47,785 bases of DNA from a bacterium (GTDB lineage: Bacteria > Patescibacteriota > Patescibacteriia > PEXW01), in contig JAUYFT010000001.1 in NCBI GenBank assembly GCA_030689605.1, positions 1 to 47,785 on the forward strand, written 5' to 3'. Position numbers and translations under genes: made by a program. Shown here piece after piece: positions 8,240 to 18,114 of the stretch. The number at the start of each line of letters is the position of its first letter. The stretch's first letter is position 1. Under the pieces are notes generated by a model. That model saw only the letters and a list, made by a program, of their open reading frames with translations, searched no databases and had not been told where the DNA came from.

Positions 8240-11200
8240 AGAGCCGAGGCACCGACTAGGTTGGCTAGGTCGCTCCAGGCTGCACCACTGTTCACTTTGT
8301 TTGGTAGAGGCACGCGCTTCCCACCCGTCTGCGACGCCGCTCCGGCGGGCAGGCCATTTCCATTGGCAGCGTGGAGTTCCACCGGCGTTGGGCCAGGATG
8401 TTTGTCGAGGATGGCTTGGATGGCGGCGAGCTGTGCACGGGAGAGGTCGGCTGGCACGTGGATGACCAGCGGCCGGCCAACTTCGTGCGTCGTGGCGTAG
8501 GCTTGGAGCGCGACGGTGTCGAGCTCGCGCACGGCATCGGCCAGGATTTTCGTCTCGCCGTCTTTATCTGACGTCTTACCTTCCACGATCACGAGACGCT
8601 CGAGCGTCCAGAGTGCTTGGCTCTGTTGGTAGAGTTTGGGGAAGACGACGACTTCTACAGCACCCACAGCATCTTCCACCCGGACAAAGAGCATTGGCTC
8701 TTGCCGCTTGGTCATAATTTTCTGCACCTTAGTGATGATGCCACCGACGCGTACACGTTCGTCCTTGCCATGCTCGTGCAGCGTGCTCATGGGCGTGGTG
8801 ATTAGGTTTAGCTGGTCCTGGAACTCTTTTAAGGGGTGGTCCGAGAGGTAGAGACCCAAAAGCTCTTTCTCCCACTGCAGGGCTTCGCGCTTGGCCATTG
8901 GTTCGGCTGGCTTCAGGCTTAAGCTCGGAGCCTTGGCTGCGGGCAGGTTCATGAAGAGTGAGTCCTGGTTGGCGTTCGCGGCCTGGGTGGCGTGCTTGTT
9001 GTACTGCAGGATGGTATCGATGTTCGCTAAAAGCTGGCCGCGCTCGCCGAAGCGATCCAGAGCACCAGCCTTGATGAGGCTTTCTACAGACTTCTTGTTA
9101 AAGTCCTTTACCTGGACGCGGCGGAGCAAATCCTCCAGGCTCGCGAACAGGCCGTTGGCCTTCCGCTCGTGCACGATAGCGCGCACGACATTGTCGCCCA
9201 CGTTCTTGATAGCGTTGAGGCCAAAGCGGATCGTCCGCGTCGGCGCTTTCGTCTCAGAATTGTATACTGCGGTGAATGTTGAGTAGCTCTCATTTATGTC
9301 CGGCGGCAGCACGGTCATACCCATCTGCCGGCACTCATCAATTTCTATAGCAATACGGTCGATACTGCCCTGGTCGCCGGTGAGCAAAGCGGCCATGAAT
9401 GCTTCCGGCTCATTTGCCTTGAAGTACGCTGTTTGGTAGGCAATGAGCGCGTAGCAGGCCGCGTGCGATCGGTTGAAGCCGTAGCGGGCGAATGGCTCGA
9501 TGAAGTCGAAGATCTTTTCGGCCGTCACTTTAGCAATGCCATTCTGCACACAACCATTTATGAACTTGTCGCGCTGCTCTTTTAGGAGTTTGGCAATCTT
9601 CTTGCCCACGGCTTTGCGCAAGACGTCCGCCTCGCCCAGGGTGAAGCCCGCCAGGTCGCGTGCCAGCTCCATGATCTGCTCCTGGTACACGGCTACGCCG
9701 TAGGTCTTGGCTAGGCTCTTCTCCAACTTGGGGTGGATGTACGTAACTTTCTGCTCGCCATGCTTGCGGGCGATGAAGTCCGGGATGAACTCCATCGGCC
9801 CCGGACGGTACAGGGACACCATGGCGATGAGGTCTTCGAGCTCGGTGGGTTTTAGCTCCTTCAGGTAGCGCCGCATGCCGCCAGATTCAAACTGGAAGAC
9901 ACCCGTGGTGTGGCCAGCTTGTAGCAGCGCGAACGCCCCTTTGTCATCTAGGGGTAACTTGTCGAGGTCGTACATGCGGCCGCGACCCTTGCGGGCAATC
10001 TCAATAGTCTGTTCTAGCACCGTGAGGTTGCGCAAGCCCAGGAAGTCCATCTTCAGCAAGCCCAGGTCTTCAATGGGGCGCATGGAGTACTGGCTAATAA
10101 TTGTCTCATCATCCGGGCCGGCGTGCTGGATGGGTACGTGCTCGATGAGCGGGCCTTTGGTTATGACCACGCCGCACGCGTGCACCGAGGCGTGCCGGAC
10201 CACGCCCTCCAAGCGCATGGCAGTTTGCAGCAGACGGCGACCGTCTTCGTCGTGCTCGGCGATTTCCTTGAGTTCGGGGATGGTATCCAGAGCTTCCTGC
10301 AACGTGGTGAACATGGGAATGAGCTTGGCCACGCGGTCGCAGTAGGTGTAGGGGAAGCCTAGGGCTCGGCCGACGTCCCGGATGGCGGCGCGGGCGGCCA
10401 TGGTGCCAAAGGTGATGATTTGCGCGACGTGGTCATGGCCATACCGATCGCCGACGTACTTGAGCACTTCATCTCGGCGGGTGTCGGCGAAGTCCAAGTC
10501 AAAATCCGGCATGGAGATACGCTCGGGGTTTAGGAATCGTTCGAACAGCAGGTCGTAGGCAATGGGGTCGACGTTCGTGATGTTCGTTAGGTACGACACG
10601 ATGGAACCGGCCGCCGAGCCACGACCCGGGCCCACGACTACACCGTGTTCCTTCGCCCAGTTCACGAAGTCCTGCACGATGAGAAAGTAGCCCGCGAAGC
10701 CCGTCTTCTCAATGACGCCAAGCTCGTACTCCAAACGTTGCAGCACGACCGAATCGTGCTCGCGTCCAGGGTAGCGGTGGGGTATGCCTTTCTCGCTAAG
10801 CTGTCGTAAATACGTTTCTGCTGTCTCGCCCCTCGGCACTTCGAAGTGGGGGAGCTGCGTTTTGCCGAGTTCTAGTTTGACGTTGCAGCGGTCGGCAATA
10901 ACAACGGTGTTGGTGATGACCTCGGGGTGGTCGGGGAATGCAGCGGTCATTTCGGCTTCGGTGCGCATGCTCACGTCTATACCCTTGTACGACATACGCT
11001 TGGGGTCGTCCATTGTGGTCTTCGTCTGGATTGCCAGCAGCACATCCTGAATCTCGGCGTCTTCTTTTTTCAAGTAGTGTACGTCGTTCGTCGCCACAAC
11101 CCGTACGCCGTGCTTCTCCGCGAGCGTGAAAATGGCATCGTTGACTTTCACCTGGTCGGGGATGTCTGGATGGGATTGGACTTCGAGGAAGTAGTTCTCC

Positions 11201-11700
11201 TTCCCAAACGTCGCAATGTACTTCTCCACCACCTCGTCTGGCGTGGCGTTAATCTTGCCCAGGATGGCGTTGGCGATTTCACCTTGCAGACAAGCAGATA
11301 AGGCAATGAGACCCTCGCTGTGTTTCTTCAGCAGCTCGTGATCCACGCGCGGGCGATAGTAGAAGCCCTCAAGGTGAGCGACTGAAACGAGCGCGATGAG
11401 ATTCTTGTAGCCCGTGAGGTTCGTCGCCAAGAGCACGAGGTGGAAGGGTCGCTCGTCAATGCGCGCTTCCTTGTCGTGCAGGGTGCGGCGGGCGACGTAG
11501 GTCTCCACCCCGATGATAGGTTTGATGCCAGCTTTCGTAGCTTTCTGGTAAAATTCTACCGCGCCGTAAAGGACGCCATGGTCAGTAAGGGCAACGGCTG
11601 GCGCCCCCAGCTCCTGCACGTGCGCAATCAAATCATCAATCTTCGGCAGGCCGTCGAGGAGGGAGTAGTGGGAGTGGACGTGGAGGTGGACGAATGGCAC
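8230..11700 (-). CDS. dnaE: DNA polymerase III subunit alpha
   Basis: PHP domain start HLHVHSHYSLLDGLPKIDDL; GPGRGSAAGSIVSYLTNITNVDPI; PDFDLDFADTRRDEVLKYV; YGVAVYQEQIMEL. Confidence 0.97.
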   Translation of the reverse strand: MPFVHLHVHSHYSLLDGLPKIDDLIAHVQELGAPAVALTDHGVLYGAVEFYQKATKAGIKPIIGVETYVARRTLHDKEARIDERPFHLVLLATNLTGYKNLIALVSVAHLEGFYYRPRVDHELLKKHSEGLIALSACLQGEIANAILGKINATPDEVVEKYIATFGKENYFLEVQSHPDIPDQVKVNDAIFTLAEKHGVRVVATNDVHYLKKEDAEIQDVLLAIQTKTTMDDPKRMSYKGIDVSMRTEAEMTAAFPDHPEVITNTVVIADRCNVKLELGKTQLPHFEVPRGETAETYLRQLSEKGIPHRYPGREHDSVVLQRLEYELGVIEKTGFAGYFLIVQDFVNWAKEHGVVVGPGRGSAAGSIVSYLTNITNVDPIAYDLLFERFLNPERISMPDFDLDFADTRRDEVLKYVGDRYGHDHVAQIITFGTMAARAAIRDVGRALGFPYTYCDRVAKLIPMFTTLQEALDTIPELKEIAEHDEDGRRLLQTAMRLEGVVRHASVHACGVVITKGPLIEHVPIQHAGPDDETIISQYSMRPIEDLGLLKMDFLGLRNLTVLEQTIEIARKGRGRMYDLDKLPLDDKGAFALLQAGHTTGVFQFESGGMRRYLKELKPTELEDLIAMVSLYRPGPMEFIPDFIARKHGEQKVTYIHPKLEKSLAKTYGVAVYQEQIMELARDLAGFTLGEADVLRKAVGKKIAKLLKEQRDKFINGCVQNGIAKVTAEKIFDFIEPFARYGFNRSHAACYALIAYQTAYFKANEPEAFMAALLTGDQGSIDRIAIEIDECRQMGMTVLPPDINESYSTFTAVYNSETKAPTRTIRFGLNAIKNVGDNVVRAIVHERKANGLFASLEDLLRRVQVKDFNKKSVESLIKAGALDRFGERGQLLANIDTILQYNKHATQAANANQDSLFMNLPAAKAPSLSLKPAEPMAKREALQWEKELLGLYLSDHPLKEFQDQLNLITTPMSTLHEHGKDERVRVGGIITKVQKIMTKRQEPMLFVRVEDAVGAVEVVVFPKLYQQSQALWTLERLVIVEGKTSDKDGETKILADAVRELDTVALQAYATTHEVGRPLVIHVPADLSRAQLAAIQAILDKHPGPTPVELHAANGNGLPAGAASQTGGKRVPLPNKVNSGAAWSDLANLVGASALRR

Positions 11701-11702
11701 GG

Positions 11703-11816
11703 TTACGAATTACGAATAAAATTCTACGAATATACGAATAGATGGTTATGTGAGTAAACAATATATATACGAATTCGTAGTCATTCGTATATTCGTACTG
11801 ATTCGTAATTCGTAAT
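11703..11816. repeat. AT-rich inverted-repeat cluster of TACGAAT/ATTCGTA units
   Basis: Left arm TTACGAATTACGAATAAAATTCTACGAATATACGAAT complementary (with a small indel) to right arm ATTCGTATATTCGTACTGATTCGTAATTCGTAA; internal palindrome TACGAATTCGTA. Confidence 0.85.
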
Positions 11817-11820
11817 CCAA

Positions 11821-12138
11821 CTACTCTAAATCGTCAGCGGGCGGTGTAGCCTTTTTGGTTTTTCGGTTCTTCACCAGGCTGGTTAAATCACCGACGACGC
11901 GGACAATGCTGGCGATGGCCGAGGCGGACGAGGTCACTTTGTTCTGGATGCTATCCAGAAAATCGCCAATGTGGTCCAGCCGCTCCTTCACACTATCTAG
12001 CATCTTGCGGAAGTCCTCAATGGCCTTGTACAGATCCTTCACAATTTGTACTAGGTAGTACAGCAGCCAGACCGTAAAGCCGCCTACTGCAAGAAGGACA
12101 ATGGCGATTACGATGTTGAGGATGTCCCCGGTGGTCAT
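11821..12138 (-). CDS. Small membrane protein with C-terminal coiled-coil, DUF948-like
   Basis: One long TM then KDLYKAIEDFRKMLDSVKERLDHIGDFLDSIQNKV; start reassigned to MTTGDIL. Confidence 0.5.
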   Translation of the reverse strand: MTTGDILNIVIAIVLLAVGGFTVWLLYYLVQIVKDLYKAIEDFRKMLDSVKERLDHIGDFLDSIQNKVTSSASAIASIVRVVGDLTSLVKNRKTKKATPPADDLE

Positions 12139-12205
12139 AGGGAAATAGTATATCATACTGTAATCCCGCTGGTAGGGGAGCGAGCGGGCGCGTATACTAC
12201 AGCCT

Positions 12206-13039
12206 ATGGCAGACACGCTCTCCGATCTTGGGCTCAAACTCAACTACTGGTACCTCACCAACCGCCAGCAGCTCCGCAAGTGGTGGGTGCTAGTCCTCAT
12301 GGCGGTGGACGTTTTTCTGCTCGCGCTCTTCCTCACGCAGGGCATGCTCCTTGTCTTCCGTTTCCGAGATTCCTCGAACGTCGTGGCGACCATTGCCGCG
12401 AGCACCGTCGCAGTCGGCAAGGCTCAAGGAGCAGTTATGCCTACCTCTATTTCCTCCGGGACGGTTGCGACGACCCCGCACGGTCAAGCCCGGTTCGACT
12501 TCTCCTCACGCCTCGAGAATACGAATGTCACCTGGTCGGCAGTGGTGACTGTGCAGTTTGCTGGGGGGGTGAAGCCGCTCACCCCAGTCCGCGTCATCCT
12601 GCCCCCGAAGAGCGTGCGGTACGCCATGGCGCTCAACGTGGAAGGGTCAGCGAATGTGACTATACCAAGCGGAACCATGAGCATCACTGACGTCACGTGG
12701 ACGCGCCTGACCCCGGCAGAAGTTGCCGAGAAGATCGACGTGAAGGCAACGAATGTTACAACGGGATTACGGACGCTCGTCACCGGTGACAATCAGCAAA
12801 GAACGGTCACGCAGGTTACTGGCACTATTATGAACAGCGCGTTCGTTGCACTCGATGGTTTGCGCGTGTCCGTTGTGCTCACGCGAGGTGGGGCAACTGT
12901 CGGCGTTGGCAGCACCATCCTCTCCCACATCAACGCCGAGCAATCGCTTCCATTCTCCGTCGAGTGGGATACGGTCATAGCCAACGTCCAGCAGGCTGAC
13001 GTCTACCCCGAAGTGCACCGGGATATTATTGCGCGCTAG
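12206..13039 (+). CDS. Hypothetical membrane-anchored protein, translationally close to rodA
   Basis: N-terminal TM, stop 4 nt before next start. Confidence 0.5.
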   Translation: MADTLSDLGLKLNYWYLTNRQQLRKWWVLVLMAVDVFLLALFLTQGMLLVFRFRDSSNVVATIAASTVAVGKAQGAVMPTSISSGTVATTPHGQARFDFSSRLENTNVTWSAVVTVQFAGGVKPLTPVRVILPPKSVRYAMALNVEGSANVTIPSGTMSITDVTWTRLTPAEVAEKIDVKATNVTTGLRTLVTGDNQQRTVTQVTGTIMNSAFVALDGLRVSVVLTRGGATVGVGSTILSHINAEQSLPFSVEWDTVIANVQQADVYPEVHRDIIAR

Positions 13040-13042
13040 GCA

Positions 13043-14149
13043 ATGTCGCGGTTAAACCTCCGGTCATTGGCTCAGGTTGACTGGCTCCTGTTTGGCGCCA
13101 GCAGCATCTTGGTTATCGTCGGGTTAGTGGCACTAGCGAGCGTCACCATTGCCAAGTCCCCGCCCGAGTGGAGCACCTTTACCCGGCAGTTACTTTTCCT
13201 CGCCCTCGGCGTCGTGCTATACGTTGTGGCTGTGTTGGTGGACTACCGTACCCTTCGGGGCTGGAGCACGGCAGCGTACGTCGCGGCCGCCATCCTGCTC
13301 GTCGGCGTGCTTTTCTTCGGCACGACCATTCGGAACACAACGGGCTGGTTCGTCGTTGCGGGCGTTAGCTTCCAGCCCGTGGAAATAGTGAAAGTACTCT
13401 GGATAATTGCCTTTGCCGCCTACCTAGCCCGTTACGCTCGGGCGTTCGACCAGTGGCGGCACCTGGGCATCAGCGGGGCGTTCGCGCTCGGGCTCATCGT
13501 GCTCATCCTCCGCCAGCCAGACCTGGGTTCGGCCGTGGTTGTTGCCGGCATCTACGTTGGCCTGCTCCTCACCGCAAACGTGCGCATGAAACAGCTTATC
13601 CTACTCTTCGTACTCTTCATTATTGCGGCGGTAGTGAGTTACATGTTCCTGCTCCAGGGTTACCAGAAGGATCGCATCCGCGTGCTGCTGGATCCGGGTG
13701 CTGATCCACTTAACAGCGGGTACAATGTTACGCAAGCAATCATCGCGGTAGGCTCTGGCCAACTTTTCGGCCGCGGCTTCGGCCAAGGCACGCAGAGCCA
13801 ACTCAACTTCCTCCCCGAGCAGCAGACAGATTTTATTTTTGCCGTGCTCGCCGAAGAGTTTGGCTTCCTGGGTGTGCTCGTACTCCTCGGGAGTTTCGCC
13901 GTGCTGCTGACACGCACCATCGTCATCGCTCGCCAGTCACGCGACGACTTTGGGGCATTCCTGTGCACGGGCATTAGCATTGGCATCGCCATCCATCTCC
14001 TCATCAACGTCGGTATGAACATGGGTTTGTTCCCGGTCACTGGCATTCCGTTGCCGTTCGTGAGTTCGGGCGGCAGCTCGCTCGTCGCCAGCATCATTGG
14101 GCTTGGGCTGGTCCAGAGCGTGGCCGTACGGCGGCGGTCTACGGGGTAG
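13043..14149 (+). CDS. rodA: SEDS-family cell-shape/peptidoglycan polymerase (RodA-type)
   Basis: LPEQQTDFIFAVLAEEFGFLG, GYNVTQAIIAVGSGQLFGRGFGQGTQSQLNFLPE, GIPLPFVSSGGSSL. Confidence 0.88.
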   Translation: MSRLNLRSLAQVDWLLFGASSILVIVGLVALASVTIAKSPPEWSTFTRQLLFLALGVVLYVVAVLVDYRTLRGWSTAAYVAAAILLVGVLFFGTTIRNTTGWFVVAGVSFQPVEIVKVLWIIAFAAYLARYARAFDQWRHLGISGAFALGLIVLILRQPDLGSAVVVAGIYVGLLLTANVRMKQLILLFVLFIIAAVVSYMFLLQGYQKDRIRVLLDPGADPLNSGYNVTQAIIAVGSGQLFGRGFGQGTQSQLNFLPEQQTDFIFAVLAEEFGFLGVLVLLGSFAVLLTRTIVIARQSRDDFGAFLCTGISIGIAIHLLINVGMNMGLFPVTGIPLPFVSSGGSSLVASIIGLGLVQSVAVRRRSTG

Positions 14150-14151
14150 GG

Positions 14152-14180
14152 TTGACGTCCGGCCGTGGCGATGGTATAGT
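14152..14180 (+). promoter_or_regulatory. Promoter TTGACG-17-TATAGT for rplY
   Basis: Near-consensus hexamers with 17-nt spacer. Confidence 0.65.
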
Positions 14181-14238
14181 CGCGTTGGTTTTCCTGCCTG
14201 ACCCCTCGGGTCTTTTCTTTCTTCTTTTACTGACCGTC

Positions 14239-14958
14239 ATGAACTTGCAGCTCACCGCCACGCCCCGTTCGATTAGCAAGCAGGAACGCGCCTCGCTTCG
14301 TCAAGCAGACATGATCCCGGCGGTCGTTTATGGCCATAGTATCACCAACGAGAACGTCGCTGTTCCACGGCCGGTTTTCGAGAAAGCGTATCAAACAGCT
14401 GGCGAATCCACGCTCATCACCCTGGATATCACGGGCAAGAAGCCAGTGCAGGTACTTATCCAAGACGTCGACCGTCACCCTACTTCGGGTGCCATTTTGC
14501 ACGTGGATTTCTACCAGGTACGCATGGATGAGGAAATCACGAATGACGTACCGCTCGTGTTCATCGGAGAATCCGCCGCCGTCAAAGCACTCGGTGGTAT
14601 TCTGGTGAAGAACCTCTCAACCTTGCGGGTGAAGTGTTTGCCAGCCGACCTGCCCCATGAAATTACCGTTGATATAACTGCGCTGGAAAATTTTGAATCC
14701 CGTCTCACGGTCGCAGACATTGTCGTCCCACCGAAAGTAGAAGTTCTGGCAAAACCCGAAGAGATTATTGCCGTTGTTGAGCCCCCACGTTCGGAAGCAG
14801 AGCTGAAAGCACTTGATGAGAAGGTGGAGGAGAACGTTGAAGCAGTGCAGAAGGTGGTGGAGGAGAAGAAGCCAGAGGATATTGCTGAAGAAGTCGCGGA
14901 GCCGAAAGAAGCCAAGAAAGAAGTGAAGAAAGAAGCTAAAGATAAGAAGGAAAAGTAA
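14239..14958 (+). CDS. rplY: 50S ribosomal protein L25 (CTC-type, with charged C-terminal tail)
   Basis: RSISKQERASLRQADMIPAVVYGHSITNENVAV...; VQVLIQDVDRHPTSGAILHVDFYQV; start set at MNLQLTATPR. Confidence 0.93.
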   Translation: MNLQLTATPRSISKQERASLRQADMIPAVVYGHSITNENVAVPRPVFEKAYQTAGESTLITLDITGKKPVQVLIQDVDRHPTSGAILHVDFYQVRMDEEITNDVPLVFIGESAAVKALGGILVKNLSTLRVKCLPADLPHEITVDITALENFESRLTVADIVVPPKVEVLAKPEEIIAVVEPPRSEAELKALDEKVEENVEAVQKVVEEKKPEDIAEEVAEPKEAKKEVKKEAKDKKEK

Positions 14959-14962
14959 ACCC

Positions 14963-16033
14963 ATGGGTCAGAAGCTCACCGATCGGCCAAGTGACTACAC
15001 GTTCGGCAAGCGCAAGCTGCGCTGGCCCTGGCTGATTGCTGCGGGCACGGGGGCGCTGGTGCTAATTGGCATTGGTGGCTATTTGACTTTCCGTGGGAGT
15101 GCAGCGCAAGACGACAGCGCGAACACGAACAGCGAGTTAGACACCCCTACGCTGGTGAGCCGCCAGCTCGACGGCGTTCTCGTGGAATCAGAGAAGTCTA
15201 ACCACCTGCCGCTCATGATGGTCGTCGAGAACCATACCTCGGTGCGGCCGCAGAGTGGGCTCTCAAAAGCCGGGGTTGTCTACGAGGCGCTTGCCGAAGG
15301 CGGCATCACGCGCTTCTTAGCAATTTTTGCCGTGAATGGGACGCTCAACATCGGCCCCATCCGTTCGGCACGGCCGTACTTCGTGCAAATCGCCCGGGCG
15401 TACAATGGCGTTTTTGTCCACGCTGGCCAATCCACGCAGGCGGCCGAGCAAATTACGAAGACCAAGATTATAGATTTCAATCAGTTTTATAAGAAGTACA
15501 ACTTCTACAATATTTCTGGCCGCGCGCAAGAGCACTCGCTCTTCACCAACCTCCACCTCATGGAGCTTGGGTGGCGGGCAATGAAGCTTAAGGATAGAGG
15601 CGATTACGAGAGTTGGTCTTTCAAAGACGAAGCTCCGGTTGCAACCCCGACCACGAAGCCTATTGTGGTTGACTTCTCTACAGCGAGCTATCGGGTTTCC
15701 TACACGTACGACACTGCTAGGAACGTGTATAAACGTAGCCAAGGCGGGACAGTTGCCACGGACAAAGAAAGCGGCGCGATTGAACCTAAGAACGTCGCCA
15801 TAATGTTCACCACCTCGAAGTTGTTCGATAAGCTCCGGCGGGACATTGTTGTCGTTGGCGAAGGGAAGCTCCTCCTTTTCCGGGATGGCGAAATGGTCAC
15901 GGGTACGTGGAAAAAGTCTTTGCCCGAGTCCCAACTACAGCTCCTCGATAGTGCCGGCGCAGTCCTGCAACTCAACCGCGGCCAAACCTGGGTAGAAGTG
16001 GTAGACTTACCGGAGAAGTACGTTACCTACTAA
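14963..16033 (+). CDS. DUF3048 (YerB-like) membrane-anchored protein, copy 1
   Basis: MMVVENHTSVRPQSGLSKAGVVYEALAEGGITRFLAIFA; IGPIRSARPYFVQIA; C-terminal RGQTWVEVV. Confidence 0.85.
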   Translation: MGQKLTDRPSDYTFGKRKLRWPWLIAAGTGALVLIGIGGYLTFRGSAAQDDSANTNSELDTPTLVSRQLDGVLVESEKSNHLPLMMVVENHTSVRPQSGLSKAGVVYEALAEGGITRFLAIFAVNGTLNIGPIRSARPYFVQIARAYNGVFVHAGQSTQAAEQITKTKIIDFNQFYKKYNFYNISGRAQEHSLFTNLHLMELGWRAMKLKDRGDYESWSFKDEAPVATPTTKPIVVDFSTASYRVSYTYDTARNVYKRSQGGTVATDKESGAIEPKNVAIMFTTSKLFDKLRRDIVVVGEGKLLLFRDGEMVTGTWKKSLPESQLQLLDSAGAVLQLNRGQTWVEVVDLPEKYVTY

Positions 16034-16072
16034 TTCTTTCATTCGTTTCATATCCTAATCAACGAAAAATTT

Positions 16073-17269
16073 ATGCCAAAATCAAAATCAAACGCAAAAC
16101 CAGCGTTGAAGAAAAATGAGAATATCAAAGTTATCCCCGTGAAATCCGTCATCCCGCCAGTAAAGCCGCAGCCTGCCCAGCCCACCCCCGTGGGTTTGCT
16201 TGGGCTGGCGCCGTTCTCCCACCACCACTGGACACGGTGGACCTACCTAACCTTGGCTGCAATCCTCGTGGTCACCCTAGGCATGTCACTCGTCACATTC
16301 ATCCACTTCACGCGTAAAGCTGCCCCGAGTCCCGCCCCGGTCATCGCCAAGCCCGTCAGTACCGTGCCCACGGAGTTTGCCCCTGACCTCACCGGCGGCA
16401 ATCGCTACACCCATGGGCACTTTTACCCTGTGGCGGTCATGATTGATAACGCAGCGACCGCGCGACCCCAGTCATCCCTCCAAGCAGCGTCGGTGGTGTA
16501 CGAAGCGCTCGTCGAAGGTGGCATTACTCGTTTCATGGCGGTGTTTGACCAAGGAGAGGTGAAGGAAATTGGGCCGGTACGTTCTGCGCGCCAGTACTTC
16601 TTGGAGTGGCTGGCAGAGTACGAAGCCGCCTACGCCCATGCGGGTGGTTCGCCCGAGGCGCTCTCGAATATCCGTCGTGAGCGTATCCATGACATCAACG
16701 GCATTGGCAGCGCTTCGACGGCGTTTTTCCGGGATAGTACTCGTCCAGCACCGCACAACTTGTACACGACCGGGATGAAGATGTTCCTCACCACGCGGGC
16801 GAACAACCTGAAGTACTCTGACGTCACGCTTACGCCGTGGACATTCGGTTCAACCGTCAGTACGGGTGTCGCTGCCAAGAATGTCACCTTCTACTTCACC
16901 GGTCGGACGAAGAGTACGGAAGTGAGCTACACGTACGATGCAACCAAACTGCAGTGGCTGCGTAGCCAAGCCGGGAAAGAGCACCAGGATCGGCTTACGA
17001 AAGCAACTATTGGCGTCACCAACCTCGTCATTCAGCGCATCTCCAGTAAGATTGCAGTCGGTGAAAAAGGGCGCTTAACGATGTCGGTTACGGGTACTGG
17101 GAAAGCCAAAATTTTTCAGCAAGGACAGGTTCTGGACGTGACATGGAGTAAAGTGAAATCTGAAGACCGAACAGTGTTCACCTTGGCTGATGGAACTCCA
17201 GCGACTTTCCTCCCGGGCAATACCTGGATTGAAGTCTTACCCGAAGATCGCACGCTAACCGTCCAGTAA
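16073..17269 (+). CDS. DUF3048 (YerB-like) membrane-anchored protein, copy 2
   Basis: VMIDNAATARPQSSLQAASVVYEALVEGGITRFMAVF; GNTWIEVLPE; paralogous to preceding gene. Confidence 0.85.
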   Translation: MPKSKSNAKPALKKNENIKVIPVKSVIPPVKPQPAQPTPVGLLGLAPFSHHHWTRWTYLTLAAILVVTLGMSLVTFIHFTRKAAPSPAPVIAKPVSTVPTEFAPDLTGGNRYTHGHFYPVAVMIDNAATARPQSSLQAASVVYEALVEGGITRFMAVFDQGEVKEIGPVRSARQYFLEWLAEYEAAYAHAGGSPEALSNIRRERIHDINGIGSASTAFFRDSTRPAPHNLYTTGMKMFLTTRANNLKYSDVTLTPWTFGSTVSTGVAAKNVTFYFTGRTKSTEVSYTYDATKLQWLRSQAGKEHQDRLTKATIGVTNLVIQRISSKIAVGEKGRLTMSVTGTGKAKIFQQGQVLDVTWSKVKSEDRTVFTLADGTPATFLPGNTWIEVLPEDRTLTVQ

Positions 17270-17271
17270 GC

Positions 17272-18102
17272 GTGCGCCATCGTATTAAACTTCTGGCTAT
17301 TGACCTTGATGACACGCTCATTGGGTCAAATTTTCGTATATCCCAAGCCAACAAGCTGGCGGTGCATCGGGCGATTCGGGCGGGCATGATCGTCACGCTG
17401 GCCACGGGTCGGACGTTTACCACCACGCTGCCTTTCGCCAAGCAGCTCGGGTTAAAGCACACGCTTATGTGTTTCCAGGGAGCGCTGCTGCGCGGGAAGA
17501 GCAAGGTGCTTACCTCCCGCACCATGCCGCCCCAGCACTTTCTAGACGTTGTCGAATTCGGTTTGCGCCACAAGGTGCAGGTCTGCGTCTACGTGCTAGA
17601 CCACGATACGGTGTTCTTTCAGCGCCCGCTCGACCGGTACGGCAAGGAGTACCTTGATCGCATCGAGCAGGTGCGGCAAATAAGCTTGGTTAACCTCCGC
17701 ACGTTCCCATTCTCGCACCCGCCCATCAAAATTATGTTCGTCACCCGGCCGGAGCAGGTTATTAAGCTGGAAGCCTTGGCGCAACGGAAGTGGGGCAAGA
17801 AGCTCTACATAACCCGAACCCGTGCCAACCTGCTAGAGTTCCTCCACCCGCACGTGGATAAAGGTTTCGCCCTGCGGTACTTGGCCGAGCACTACAACCT
17901 GGAAATGGCTCAAACCGCGGCAATTGGTGATGGCTACAATGATATTCCCATGCTGAAAGCTGCAGGCGTTTCGTTCGCCGTAAAGAATGCAGCGGCAAAA
18001 GTTGAGCGTGCCGCGGATCACGTCGTTGCCTCGTGCGACCAGGATGGGGTGGCCGAAGCGATCGATTGGATCTTAGCGAATCGGAATCCGAAGAAAAAAT
18101 AA
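17272..18102 (+). CDS. HAD-superfamily (Cof-like) hydrolase, GTG start
   Basis: LLAIDLDDTLIGSNFRIS; TLATGRTF; AAIGDGYNDIPMLKAAGVSFAVKNA. Confidence 0.92.
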   Translation: MRHRIKLLAIDLDDTLIGSNFRISQANKLAVHRAIRAGMIVTLATGRTFTTTLPFAKQLGLKHTLMCFQGALLRGKSKVLTSRTMPPQHFLDVVEFGLRHKVQVCVYVLDHDTVFFQRPLDRYGKEYLDRIEQVRQISLVNLRTFPFSHPPIKIMFVTRPEQVIKLEALAQRKWGKKLYITRTRANLLEFLHPHVDKGFALRYLAEHYNLEMAQTAAIGDGYNDIPMLKAAGVSFAVKNAAAKVERAADHVVASCDQDGVAEAIDWILANRNPKKK

Positions 18103-18114
18103 TCAGTAACCACC

